A stretch of DNA of 64,000 nt. It comes from Linanthus parryae. Lineage: Eukaryota; Streptophyta; Magnoliopsida; Ericales; Polemoniaceae. Below are positions 11,640 through 23,458 of this stretch, piece by piece. Location: the NCBI GenBank assembly GCA_023055425.1, contig JALGPY010000009.1:32345275-32409274 (forward strand), read 5' to 3'. The translations under genes and the position numbers were made by a program. How positions within the stretch are numbered: the stretch's first letter is position 1; each line of letters opens with the position of its first letter. The notes beneath the pieces are model-generated. The model ran no database searches, was not told the origin of the DNA, and saw only the letters and a program-made list of their open reading frames with translations.

Positions 11640-12330
11640 TTATATTTATAACTGGACAAATCATATTCGTCGAATTGTTGATAATGTTCATGCACTATAT
11701 CAACAGGTCCTTCATGAATCAGTTTTGGAAGATGTGATTCTCGTTGAATACATGGGACAGTTAGACTTGTTGGATCTGGTTCTGCTCTGAATTTTTGTTC
11801 GGAAATCATATACTTGAGATCCATTGTTTTTAGAATTAAGCGTTGGATGCTATTTTTTTTTTTTCTGTTGTGCATGCCCTTGATTGTTGAGAATAATCAC
11901 TGGTTCTTGTTGGTGATTAGCTTCTCTGAGAAAAAGGTCTTCATCATGGACTCAATGGCTAACCCTATGTACAGCACGAGTGAGGTAGAGACTATGATTA
12001 ATTCCATCAATGACTTCTTTCAAAGATGTTATGGTGTGAAAAAGAACGGCACCGATATCACTAGCTTTCTGGTTATTCAAACTACGGTTTGGGGAAAAAT
12101 TCCTATGCCAGAGAGCAGGTGAGTGGGAACTTTCATTACCTTTTGTAGCTCCATCTTGAATCATTACACCGTTTTCAATTTGTTTTATTCTCAATTGATG
12201 GATGCCTCATCTCTCAGTTGCTGCGATTACGGACCGTATGTTTGATCTTACATGGATTATATCAGAGATCTAATTCTGGAGCCCAAGGAGCCAATTTTTG
12301 TGTAGTAGAACCACATCTGCGTGTGGGTGG
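11640..12330 (+). pseudogene. Decayed Ulp1-like (C48) cysteine protease
   Basis: Open stretch 11814-12122 contains the C48 core: MPLIVENNHWFLLVISF with the catalytic His, then KKVFIMDS with the Asp position. A plausible intron starts at GTGAGT (12119) and ends at CTCTCAG (12217). The next exon reads SSCCDYGPYV then TGA (12240-12242), where active members have DCG. The nucleophile Cys is therefore Tyr (codon 12228-12230), and a stop follows. Such domains remove SUMO-like modifiers in cells and are also carried by some plant Mutator-like elements. The gene is dead; whether it was a host gene or transposon cargo is unresolved. Confidence 0.65.
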
Positions 12331-12604
12331 ATAAAACAATAGTCAAATCGATCTATAACTGCCGGACGGAATATGTGTTCGGAGAAGTAAAAAAGAAAGT
12401 CTTTGACGAGTCAGAACTGAGGGTATTTAGTGACACATATGAGAGTATACATGCAGGTGCGGATATAAAAAAATGATAATTGCTCTGTTTTAGACGGGAG
12501 ATTTATTAACTATGGGTGGAGGTTAACAAAACCTCTCGTCCCTAACAAGGTAAACTTAGTGGAATGTTAGTGATATAGTTCAATTAGGATGAAACTTTAT
12601 TTTC
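12331..12604. other. Unassigned stretch
   Basis: Sequence between the protease relic and the zinc-knuckle-like stretch. Frames are closed by many stops and I recognise no family. Confidence 0.3.
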
Positions 12605-12955
12605 ATGTTTTCGTTGCATGTGTTTTGCCTATGCTGGAACAATTCACACTCCTCCCAATGCAACAACATGGGATATAACGGCATTACCTCTAACATAATA
12701 CAATTCCGCCCACTTCCACTAAAGAAAGTGGTCAAACTTGTGAGGGACAAGGATAAATTACACAAGCCAATTGTCAAAATTGTGCATGCAAAGAAGCGAG
12801 GGAGAGGAACGTCCGGATGTGGAAATTGCGTTGTAAAAGGGCATACCCGAAAAAGTTACCCTAATTTACCACATCGATGTTCGTATAAAATTCATTGCTC
12901 GTTCTTTTTAGTTTCAAGTTTGCAGCGTCTTTGGTGGATTGCACCGCCTTTTTAA
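12605..12955 (+). pseudogene. Zinc-knuckle-like fragment next to Ulp1 relic
   Basis: A 116-residue open stretch whose middle is basic (KKVVKLVRDKDKLHKP, HAKKRGRG) and leads into GCGNCVVKGHTRKSYPNLP. This is a CX2CX4HX4C knuckle with the last Cys changed to Tyr. Knuckles of this form end many Mutator-like transposases. With the Ulp1 relic just upstream on the same strand, both may come from one Mutator-like element carrying a Ulp1 domain. That is an inference; no transposase core was seen. Confidence 0.4.
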
Positions 12956-13859
12956 TTTCTGACTTCAATTTGCAATTTACAGAAATTTTCCACAACCAAC
13001 TCACTGTTGATATTAATTGTCAAATTATTAGATAAAAAATATGTATTAAAATAAATGGAAATTTAACCAATGAGAGTTTCAAAGCCGCTACTGCAAAATA
13101 GCATGTCCGATGTTTAAGTGACATGATCGTCAACTCTCTACTAGAGAGAGTGACATGCAGTGGTTTTCATCCGTTATCGTAAACATAGGGCTAATTAAGA
13201 CCATACATGGACTTAATTAGCTTGCACACCTTTTTGCATTTGACCTTACGTCTCGAAACCCTATGGTTGAGTCATAAAGATCACCTCTCAGATTTCTCCA
13301 TCGAGAAATGTAGTTATCACGTTTATCGAGAATGAAGCTCTAAGCCCATTATAGCAACTAGTGTAGATATTAAGCGAATCAAAGTAACTCACCACCCAAT
13401 CTGTTGGTCGGGGAGGATACCTTGTTGAACCAACGTGATTCTCGCTACCCGACTATTGAGAGAATAACTCACCGGATCGACGCAATTTTCACTACTCGAC
13501 TATTGGGAGAATTTCTCATCGATGTCCACACTCTTTTATTGAGTGTAGGTTTTTCACTTCTATGCAAGTCTTATGCCTTTATATTATTCCGTCTACAATT
13601 CTACTTGACCGTGGGAACCCACTCATCTCCAATAGTCTAGCATCCAGCAAGAAAACCAACCTAGTCTCAGACTTGGTTGGCTGCTTATAGACTCCAAATT
13701 TATCCGTAAAGTTTAGTTTGAATTCACATAATCAGGGGACGATAAGGCCAAGGATGCTATCTTATTGTCATGCAAGCTGACCCTAAATGTCTCCCCTTCG
13801 ATCTCACGTAGTTGATAGGGCTTGATCCTTCGAGAAATTCCTTTGAACAGGCGGATTTC
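12956..13859. other. Unassigned stretch with a short tandem repeat
   Basis: No credible coding region. Near 13438-13528 two ~47-bp units follow each other, each holding a YGACTATTG(A/G)GAGAAT core and ending around CATCGATG or CCGGATCGA. The left part of the copia relic may extend into here, but I could not align it. Confidence 0.3.
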
Positions 13860-15166
13860 CAATGCTTGCATCCCTAGGATGGCACCTCGCTTGGAAAGTC
13901 ATGCCCACTGTCCAAAGGATCCTCGAGGAACTATTCCCTCATAATCGAGAAAAGAACAGGTGCCTACCGGCGGCTCCTCTATTTCGCAATGATCGTCATC
14001 TCCGCAAACCTTTCCATGGATTTTTTAAATCTCCTATGAGGAATACAATGTATCGTGAATCCATTTACGTTACACTACATATCGGTTTTTTCGTTACGCA
14101 GCCCCTAGAATGCTCTAAATAGCGGATGCAGATCTACTTCTTCCATCTAGGGTCCAGCTTCCAATCCTCATGGTAATTGGTTCACACATAATTTGCCGAT
14201 CCCCATGGCCTAAGTTGACCTAACTTGGGTCTCTTTTATTCCATATGTCATAGGGTTTAGTGGCTACATACTTGGTGGGCACTTGCTTGAGTATGTCGAC
14301 AATCGTTATCAAAGCGTCCCCTCAAATAGGAAAATGCAATTTGCACGTGCTATCATACATCAAACCATATATAACAGAGACACACTCCTCCTTTCCGCTA
14401 CAACATCCTACTACTGAGTAGAAGGAATGTTCAACTTCCTTACTATTCCTTTCCATCACATAGCTCATGCTCAGATAGATACTCGCAGTCTCATTCTGTA
14501 CAGAAGAGACTCCATTCTCTTGTCCAAATGGTTCACTACCTCTCGTAGATACCTGTTTGAAGCACTCTAGTGCCTCAGAGTTATGTGACATTGAGTATAC
14601 ATAGTTGAGACACGTATAGTCATCTACGAATGTGATGGATCAGTAAGCACCATGTCTTATCTCTAAAAATTAATGGAACACAAGAATAGAATGAACAAGT
14701 TGCAATGGCTCGATAGCCTTTATTGATTTACTAAATGGTTTGAGTTTCGCATTTCTTATCAGGCAAGAATCACAAACGAGTAAGGAAGGCTTGGGCAAAC
14801 TTCCAAGCAAACCTGCTATAGCTAGACTGATCATTCTTTCCTTTTATATGTGCCTTAACCTAACGCGCCATCTATAATAATCTTAGTCACCTATCTAATG
14901 GTACTTCTAAGGATTCTTAGGCGACATTTATGCTAGAATTTAAGAACACCAAACCATCCGCGAAATGACCAGATCCAAAGTTAAAACTGTGACCAAAACA
15001 AATTTGGCGGCTATTGCCTTAAAGTTAAGCATATAGGTCCAAAACCAAAAAAACTAGACCAGAAACTACTACCAACTCTAGATATGTATCTAGTTCTAGG
15101 AACTCTCATGTCCCCTTTTTAGGTTGCAAGTCTTGGGCTATTGCTCCTAGACCGCTATATCCCCTA
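13860..15166 (-). pseudogene. Ty1/copia integrase relic
   Basis: Read on the minus strand: a pre-integrase end (CDSCLIRNAKLKPFSKS near 14700-14780), an integrase stretch ending in SMSHNSEALECFKQ (14322-14591), a segment equivalent to ALLTAAYILNRVPSK (near 14250-14320) followed by KPYDIWN, and near 14050-14150 a LDPRWKK...RYLEHSRGC segment like the KKCIFIRYSEHSKGY part of copia polyproteins. Many frame changes mark it as old. The LARD inserted beside it; its other side probably resumes at 22105. The sub-lineage is not assigned. Confidence 0.55.
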
Positions 15167-15171
15167 GACGT

Positions 15172-17015
15172 TGATGCGCAATTTAGCATGTCACAAGTAT
15201 ACGAATCAAGTAATAGTGGGTTGGTATTTCAACCCCGAGTTATCAATCCCACGAGGACATGGTTACTGCATAATCAGAAACTAGGTCTAAAGAGTAAAAA
15301 ATGTAAATGGTAAAAGGAGTAATTATTTGATTTGATTATCTAATCTAATTACTTAAAGTAAAATTGAAAAGTAAATCTTTTGTGAGAGTTTTCTGAATAA
15401 TGCTTAAGGTTGTAAATAAAGGGTTTGGGTAACTGGATTCCAGGATCCCTTAGGGTTTCTACAGTTTTCGTGTTTTTTGATTCGAAAATACATTGCAGTC
15501 AGTTTGTTTGTGCCACGTCAGCGTCAGTGTAGTCCCTCTCAGTTCCTACACACTATCACAATTCTACAGATTTTTGGGTTCTTTCGGGTTATTTAGATCT
15601 GAACGCTCGAAGGCTGGTGGAGTTTCTGACTTATCCTTACTACCTCAACCAAAACCATTAATAGTTGGTCAAATGCTAGGGCTAGTCCTATCTCCCTCTC
15701 TCTGTTTGGTCCATCAGGGTAAGTTGATAAGTTCTGTTTTCTTTTCCTAACCCCAACCAATCACTCTCATGTACCGGGTTGAGTCTGTAGAAGTTTTCGT
15801 TCGCGACTCCGTTCATGCATAAGCAATAAACTCTAAGGCAAGAATAACAAATAAAGCTGTCGTATTAAGATCCCAAGATCATGAATCAATATTCAAAACA
15901 TAACTAAGTACTGGATAGAAAACCCTAGGTTCACCGAGAACCTAGGTAAAGAGTTTAGCTAATAAAAACCCACATAGACTGAGAGAAGGAGATAGAGTAT
16001 CAAACAGGTGAAGTAAATCTGGCGATTCCCGAGACTGCTATGATGCTCCAAGCTGCTTCTGTTCTTTGTGTTAAGTATTCTACTTTGTTTCTGGGTGCAA
16101 AAACGAGCTCTAGACGTATCTTTATATAGTGCTAAGAAGCTTCCAGAATGACGACCTGAATTTACCAAACTTCCAAGCTCGCAACCGCCTTAAAATTCTG
16201 CACTATCTGCGTAGCTACACACAATTACGCGTAGCTACGCACATAGATACGCGGATAGTGACCTGATCAACTCCCAAATCTCCATCTTTTCTCTCTCTGT
16301 TTGTGAGATAATTTTCATGTGCGTAGCTTCGCACATAGGTACGCATAGTTACCCTACGCACAATCCGGCATAGGTACGCACACAATGGCTTCTGGGGTCA
16401 TGCCTTAGCTATTTTGTGCATTTTTTCTTCTCTGTCTGCGTAGCTACTTGCGTAGCTAATTAGCTACACAGACATAATCCATTTTTCTTCAACAGTGCCC
16501 AAAAATTCACTTTTCTACGCACATACGCTACGTAGACAGCAGACTGCTTCAACTTCGCGAGGCCATGACTCTCTCATCCAGACTATAGTTTAACTCCGTG
16601 ACCTGTCGTTGGATATATCTTGGAGTCTACTTTCATTTACCACCGGTATCACTCCAAAATTTCTTTTATATATCCTAGTATCATCAAAAGAGTGTAGAGT
16701 GGTCATTCTCGCTTCTGAACTCTGTGTCCCTTCACTGCTCTTTAGCGTTTCTTTGTGTCCGAAGTTCGTTTCATGCCTCAAATCAACCGCTAAGCATCCG
16801 TTCATGTCAAGACAACAAGAGAAACAATACCAAGCGATTATATATGCAAAATAACATCAAATTATGCATGAAAACTCTCGGATTTGAAATTTAAGCTCAA
16901 ATTCTTCTTTTGCAGAATAAGAATGTTTTGTTGGCTAAAACATGCTCAAAATTATGATAAATCGTCCTAGAACACCCCATATAAGTCCACAGATAACTCT
17001 TAATGGGAGTTATCA
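15172..17015 (-). repeat. 3' LTR of the LARD
   Basis: About 1844 bp. On the element strand a TATA box (TATATAAAG) lies at 16120-16130, with TGCGTAGCTACGCA-type repeats upstream at 16208-16540. The interior polypurine tract GTGTGGGGGTATT directly precedes the LTR. Confidence 0.88.
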
Positions 17016-17030
17016 AATACCCCCACACTA
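17016..17030 (-). promoter_or_regulatory. Polypurine tract of the LARD
   Basis: The plus strand AATACCCCCACACTA is TAGTGTGGGGGTATT on the element strand, adjacent to the 3' LTR, where second-strand synthesis would be primed. Confidence 0.7.
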
Positions 17031-19052
17031 TACTTTTCCTGTCTCGAGCAAACCCGAACTATATACTAACACTGCATATTATCCTGAATCAATCCAGAGT
17101 GTTGCAACAACGTATATTTAAAAGTAGTACAAATACTATAAAAACAGTTTGTATTTTTGGCGAGACTGGGCAATCTCTTTAACTCAAACTGAACATCATC
17201 AAGCTCTCATATTCCCCCAGACTTCTGAAACTGAAGTGATCGGAATAACTCGCGGCCAGTCTAGGTGAAGAACACAAACACTAGTTACTTATGCTTTTGC
17301 ACGCAATCCGAACGTATCCCTAATGCACACCATTCGTTCTTTTACTCCGATTGTAATGTAAATATGTCGGCTTTGGGATGGTATGATAAGTCATTTAGAA
17401 GCGATGTCCTAAACATCACAACACACTCACACATACCCCAATCTCACACTCCCTCACCAATAAGACTGAAACTGAACCAAACTACCTAAGATTGTAAACA
17501 CTCGATTTCCCCAATCTCGGTGTAAATGTCGTTCTCGCGACCACAACTGTGAAGGAATGTCAAACTGTTATAAAACTTTTAGGCCTGGCGTTTTTGAAGT
17601 TAAAATCAATTAAGTACCCGAAATTTATGTATTTGCTTTTTTTTATTCTTTTATATATTTTTTCTTTTCTTTTATGTTTTTCTTTTTTTCTGATTTTTTC
17701 TGATTTTTTTTTCATTTCTGATTTTTTTCAACGCGGGACAAGAGAGTAAATAACAGTAATATAAACCAGACCAGTTCTGCAATAAACCAAACTAAGGGGT
17801 GGCAGAGAATACTGAAATAAAATATGAAACGACCACCCACACACTAATTTCAAACCAAGTAGTAGACTTGTAAAAATAATTGCGCTTCTTCAACCAAACC
17901 TCCTCACTCCAAGGATTCCTTAAAATTCTTCACTATGTGCTGGTAGCATAGTCAGAAAAATAAAGCGAGAGAGAAATTGAACGTGTGCACCCAGAGTCAG
18001 ATCTTACATGTGGTGACTTTTCTGCAGATTCCGGAAGAGAAGGACCGTTGACCGGTCGCTGGAAAATTTCTTGACAGAAGTTGTGAACCTTCCGGGCTCT
18101 GTATGCGTTCATCAAATTTGCAATCCCCAAGCATGATTGTGTGTGACAATGTGCTCCCATACGGTCGAGTGTATTTTTGTACACCGGGTTCGATTGCTCC
18201 GTTCCTGCTGAAAACTGTTCCTGAATGACCCCAACTCTTATGTGTCCCTGTGATGGTTGAGTGCATCATGTGCAACGAGGTCCATTCTTCAGGATGGGAA
18301 TCTGTAGTTTTTCTCTGCCTGTGTTCGGACGCAAAATGCATGCATTTGGATGCAGTTAGTGTCATTCATTTTTTTCCTACAATTCTTCAGTGCAAAAATT
18401 AGCGACCCTTATCTCTTTTCTCTCAAAATTTTCTAAAAATAAAAATTAATAATAGTAAACTACTCCAAGGTTGGGTTTTATACCAACAAGTTCTTGTAAT
18501 TTACGCTCGACGACCCAACCCTGTTACCTCAACCTTTGAGAAATTTGGAGGCTTCTTTGTCTTTCCACGTCTTCTTCTTCCACCATCGCTTCTCAATGAT
18601 CCTCATCTCACGTGAAGACACCTTCTTTTCACAAGGTGGAAATTTGTGGAAGATGATTTCTTTGATCTTGCAATTTTTCCTCTCGATCAGCTTCCACTCG
18701 TTATTCACGGGTTTGTCTGAGAATATTTTGCTGAAATCTTGCTAATGAACTTCATATTTTGGTGCTTGTTGTGGACTTTGAAATTTTAGCTCATACCCAT
18801 GTGACTCTTAACACTCATCGTCTCGTGCAGGCAACTCATCCGTACCACCAGACTACGTGATTCCAATATTTTTTCTATGTCATGTTGATCGTCACTCGAA
18901 TAGTCGATAGAAGAAGGATCGGGGGAATGGCCATAGTCAGCTTCCATGTCAGAATCTCAATACTGTAGTCTCTCCAACTCATCGCATACTTGATTAACGT
19001 AAGACTTGGAGAATTCTTCAATAGGCTAAGTTGGGATTCTTACCTCAAATTC

Positions 19053-19083
<31 letters not shown>

Positions 19084-19106
19084 CATATGTGTATATATAT
19101 ATATAT
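19053..19106. repeat. (TA)n microsatellite
   Basis: About 54 bases of AT alternation with a few G and C interruptions, inside the LARD interior. Open frames across it encode only I/Y runs and are artefacts. Confidence 0.9.
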
Positions 19107-19832
19107 GGACACATTCTCCTGAACAGGTTCCTCCTCAGTACACCCCGAGTTCTCAATATCAGTGTCTTTAAAATTATTCACAAAATTTGAATTTGGTTGA
19201 GGTTCCGTCAGTGCATGAACTGTTTTCTCCAAATCATAATCCGAATCTTAGTCCTCACAGGAATCAAATATCAGAATTGTCTCCTGAATGTTGCACACTT
19301 CTCTTGAAAAGGGCACCTCTTCTTCCATGACAAAAATTTGTGATGCACTATCTTGTTGTTCCTGTCCAATATTTTCCCAGAAGCGTTTCTGCATCTCCTG
19401 CACTGCTGAAAGCCAATGAGGAGTTTCTCAAATTTCCCCCTGCGGTGTTAGCGCAGACTCAATTTCTGGCTCAACTTGACATGATGTCACAAAATGCACT
19501 TCTTCAATTCCATGTGTCATGAACTCCGTTTCTGGTTCCTGACTATCAAGTGACATTCGTGACTGAGAAAGTTCCCGACACTTGTTTGCAACTCGGTACA
19601 TGTCACTGTTGAGCTCTCTCACCCCCCCCCCCCTTCGAAATCTCTCTCATCCCGCTGAATTCTGGTCAAAGCGTGCTAAAATCTTGTCAAAATGTGATGA
19701 AACTGGTTTCTCTAAGTCCTTCAGCATGCACTTCAATTCAGACATCTCTTAGGATGAAACTTGTTGAGTTGGTGTTTCATATTGCGCCATGTCCTGCATC
19801 ATGTCCTGAAGCATGTTCCTTATTTCAGACAT

Positions 19833-20048
19833 CTATGAGGATGAAGCTGGTGGGTATGGATACTGCGCCCATGCTTGGTAGTGCTGAAAGTTCCAGGGTT
19901 GATAAGTTTTGCACGTCCCGTCCTCGTGATCACCCCCACACAGGAAGTAGTAGGGGTAATACCAAAGCGCGCCTTGTTCATAAGCTCCCATCCACATATG
20001 TAGAGTATTGTGCTCCTGAGACTTTGACATGTATTCATGTGAACGCAA
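19833..20048 (-). pseudogene. Possible gag zinc-knuckle remnant in the LARD
   Basis: A 71-residue stretch about 120 nt from the primer site. It has an aromatic-rich YYPYYFLCGGDHEDGTC segment followed by PWNFQHYQAWAQYPYPP. Cys, Gly, His and Cys spacing approximates a CCHC knuckle with the first Cys missing. Some LARD families keep such gag fragments, but this could be chance. Confidence 0.35.
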
Positions 20049-20165
20049 AGCTCTAGAAATACCTGTGAGGTAACTAGGTATATAAAATAAAAATATTTTT
20101 CTTGATCTTTTTATTTTTATTTTTTTAACTCTCTGAACTGGTTCCTAATTAACAATAAATGGTTG

Positions 20166-20183
20166 TCCCCGGCAACGACGCCA
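20166..20183 (-). promoter_or_regulatory. Primer binding site of the LARD (tRNA-Asp type)
   Basis: Plus strand TCCCCGGCAACGACGCCA: 17 of 18 bases match the tRNA-Asp 3' end, with an A for G at 20178. It is followed by AAAAACT and then the 5' LTR. Confidence 0.85.
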
Positions 20184-20190
20184 AAAAACT

Positions 20191-22099
20191 TGATGCGCAA
20201 TTTTGTGTGCTATTCGCTAGTATACAAATCAAGTAACATATGTTGGTATTTCAACCCCGAGTTATCGATCCCACGATGACAGGGTTACTTCATAATCAGA
20301 AGCTGGGTTAAAAGAGTAAAAAAATTAAAATGTAAAAGGAGGAATTCTTGGAGTTGAATTATCCAATCTAATTACTGAAAGTTAAATTTGAAAAGTAAAT
20401 CTTTTTGTGAGATTTTTTCTGAATAATTCTTAAGGTTGTAAATAAAGGGTTTGGGTAGTTTGCAAAAAAAAAATAGGGTTTGGGTAACTAGATTCCCGGA
20501 TCCCCTATGGTTTCTCCAGCATTTGTCTTTTAGATATGAAAACACACAGCAGTCAGTTTATTTGGGCCACGTTAGCGTCAGTTCAGTTCCCTCCCAGGTC
20601 CTACACACTTTCACAATTCCATAGATTTTCGGGTCCTGTCGAGTTACCTAGATCTTCAGTCTTGCTCTAAGGCTGCTAGGGTTTCTGACTTATCCTTACG
20701 GCCTCTGTCTAAACCGTTAACAGTTGGTCACACGCTTGGCTAGTCCTATCTCCCTTTCTCTGTTTGTTCCATCAGGGTAATGTGCCAAATTATGTCTTCT
20801 CTTCCTGACCCTAACCAGTCACTCTCATGTAACGGTTTGAGTTTGTAGCAATTTTGGTTCGCAACTCCGTTCATGCATAAGCAGTAAAATCAAAGGAAAA
20901 TAACAAATAAACAGCTGATATTAAGATCCTAAGATCATGAATACATAGTCAAAACATAACTAAAAACTGGATAGAAAACCCTAGGTTCACCGATAACCCA
21001 GGCAAAGAATTTAGCTACTAAAAACTGACATAGACTAAGAGAGGAGATAGAGAATCAAACAGGTGACAGAATTTTGGCGATTCCCTGGACAACTCCAATG
21101 CTCCAAGCTACTTCTGTTCTTTGTGTTGGGTCTTCTATTATGTTTCTATATGTCAAAAACAAGCTCTAGACGTGTCTTTATATAGTGATTAGAAACCTCT
21201 AGAACGATACCGTGAATTTACCAAACTTCTACTGACGCAACCACTTTAAAAGTTTGCACTGTCTGCGTAGCTAAGCACAATTCTGTGTAGCTACGCACAT
21301 AGTGATCATATCAACTCCCAAATCTTCATATTTCCCCCCTCTGTGTGCGTACCTAATTTTCCTATGCGTAGCTACGCAGATAGGTACACAAAAAGGGTCT
21401 TCTACCCTTGTCCTTAGCTTCTTTTCTCTCTTCTTCCTCACTCTGTGCGTATTAGCATGCGTAGCTACGCACACAGTGGCTTATGGGTTCATGGCTTGGC
21501 CATTTTATGCATTTTTTCTCTTTGTGTGTAGCTACTTTCATACTAATTAGCTATGCATCCAGAAGCCATTTTTCTTCAACATTACCTAAAAAATAAATTT
21601 TTTGCTCTTTGTACGCAGAAAATAAACTGCTTTAACTTCACGAGGCCATAACACTCTCATCCGGACTCTGGTTTGGCTTCGTGATCTGTCCTTGGAAATC
21701 TCTTGAAGTATACTTTCATTTAACATCGGTATCACTCCAAAATTCCTTGGATAAATCCTGATATCGTCAAAAGAGTGAAGACTTATCATTCTAGCTTCTC
21801 CAAATTTGCGTCTCTTCACTACACTTGAGTGTTTGTTTGTTTTTGAAGTTCGTTTCATGCTTCAAATCATCCACTAAGCATCCGTTTTTGTCAAGACAAC
21901 ATGAAAAACCATACCAAGCGATTATATATGCTAAATAACATCAAATTATGCATGGAAACGCCCGTATTTCACGTTTAAGCTTAAATTCCTTTTTGCGGAA
22001 TAAGAATGGTTTGTTGGCTAAAACATGCTCAATCTTATGATAAATCATCCTAGAACACTCCAATATAAGCTCACAAATAACTCATATTGGGAGTATTCA
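20191..22099 (-). repeat. 5' LTR of the LARD
   Basis: About 1909 bp. It keeps two perfect TGCGTAGCTACGCA palindromes (21365-21378 and 21458-21471) upstream of the TATA box near 21176-21186. It is about 65 bp longer than the 3' LTR. Confidence 0.88.
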
Positions 22100-22104
22100 G
22101 ACGT

Positions 22105-22169
22105 CCTTATCCTTGATCTTCCCTTTGCCTCACGGTCTCAATACCGAGCTAGGGACTACATGTTTAGAG
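22105..22169. other. Locus DNA between LARD and SIRE-type element
   Basis: A 65-bp bridge between two insertions. On the minus strand it should continue the copia relic at 13860-15166. It is too short to assign. Confidence 0.4.
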
Positions 22170-22174
22170 ATCCT

Positions 22175-23408
22175 TGAAATTTCAATTTAGGATTAAGACT
22201 TGAAATAGCTTGTCTATTTCAAGGCCTTGAAACAGATTTCAAACCCTTGAAACTGACTGAGCTTTATATGCATGAACTTGAGTGTCTTTACTTGATTCAA
22301 CTCCTAAACCTCTATGCATGATTAACTGATATTTGATGATGAATTACAAATTATTTTGACACAGTTTGCACTATCTAACATCATCTGTTTGATTGAGTTT
22401 TTCAGGGATATTGTGTTTCCTATTTTATAGGAACCTGTTTCCTTAACTTATGTTTTGCAGAAATTGAAACTACTTGACGACTTGATTATGTGATCAATCT
22501 GCTGTGTTTAAAAGCTTCCCAACGTATTTCCAACAAGATAAAATCAGTATCCTGTAAGATACTGAGTTACTAGCCGGTGGAAGAAGCTGTTAGAAGAGTT
22601 AAGATTTGAAGCTAATTTTCAAGAAAGTTTGTTGAGAAGATTCTGAAGATCTTCAATTCAAAGTGAGTGTTTAAAAGGATAATTGCTAAAGTAATTCGTA
22701 GACACAACAAAACTGAGCAACTCAAAGAGAAACTCAAAAACATTCAAGGATTGACAAGCAACAAAGAATCAGATTCATCTCTCTCAATCCAAGCATAAGA
22801 AGAACACTGCATACTCACTGCAGTTTCATTTCCTGTGTTCTTCTTTTCTGAACTTCATTTGTATATCATTTTGTAATATTTATGTTCTCATTCTCAAGGA
22901 TTTATCAAGGTGAACAATATAGAATTCTTAGTTAATCAGATATCTAGAGCAGGTACTAGATAGGTTAGTGAGAACCACTGTAACAAAGTAAGGCATCTCT
23001 TTGTGCTTGAGATCTAGGGCTTAGATTTGGATTAATAAGAATTGTGTTGAAAATCCTGCAGGGAGAAGATCCCTGAGGTAGAGACGTAGGTTCAAGTGGA
23101 CTACACTCTATATATCATGTGTCTCTTTCATTTGCTTTTCAGTTTCATACTTAGAACTTTTGAAGCATTCAAGACAGTTTCATTTCGAGGGTTTGAAACT
23201 CATTTCAAGGCATTGGAATAGACTTATTCTTTTGTATGCTCTAAATTTTTTTATTCCAAGGTCTTAGTAACTCATTTCAAGGCCTTGAATTACTTTACAA
23301 ATATTTTGAAACCACTATTCTTGAAAAATTAGCAAAATTTTGCATACTCTATTCAACCCCCCTTCTAGAGTATTGATCCTGCATTTCTACCTACTTTACA
23401 CCCCTTCA
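22175..23408 (+). repeat. 5' LTR of the SIRE-type element
   Basis: About 1234 bp, TGAAATTTCAATTTAGG...CCCCTTCA. It aligns with the 3' LTR throughout, including its palindrome variants. Confidence 0.85.
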
Positions 23409-23410
23409 AT

Positions 23411-23422
23411 TGGTATCAGAGC
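23411..23422 (+). promoter_or_regulatory. Primer binding site of the SIRE-type element
   Basis: TGGTATCAGAGC, complementary to initiator tRNA-Met, two bases after the 5' LTR. Confidence 0.9.
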
Positions 23423-23458
23423 TTGTATCACTGCATAGATTTAACAATCTTGTGATTA

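Larger units (their letters stand above)
17031..20160 (-). other. LARD interior without pol
   Basis: Mostly non-coding: a T-rich tract (17636-17735), a (TA)n microsatellite and C12 (19622-19633). Minus-strand open stretches exist at 17997-18365 (122 residues) and 19833-20048 (71 residues). The latter holds CGGDHEDGTC and then PWNFQHYQAW, which looks like a gag zinc-knuckle remnant and sits where gag would begin after the leader. I see no enzyme. Confidence 0.55.
15172..22099 (-). mobile_element. Complete LARD-like non-autonomous LTR retrotransposon
   Basis: A 6.9-kb element with LTRs at 15172-17015 and 20191-22099, flanked by the exact 5-bp duplication GACGT (15167-15171 and 22100-22104). 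The LTRs run TGATGCGCAA...TTATCA or TATTCA on the plus strand. A primer site (20166-20183) and a polypurine tract (17016 onward) are in place. The 3.1-kb interior has no protease, integrase or RT. This is the definition of a large retrotransposon derivative moved by proteins of other elements. The primer type and LTR similarity to 72-1626 point to Ty3/gypsy Tat or Athila relatives. Confidence 0.88.

Noticed and set aside
13862..14122. 86-residue plus-strand ORF
   Set aside because: The minus strand here shows copia polyprotein motifs, so the plus-strand frame is a shadow.
17997..18365. 122-residue minus-strand ORF in the LARD interior
   Set aside because: No motif or family resemblance, and a competing frame overlaps it. 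Not enough to call a gene.
18990..19232. Small ORFs rich in Ile and Tyr on both strands
   Set aside because: They are translations of the (TA)n microsatellite.
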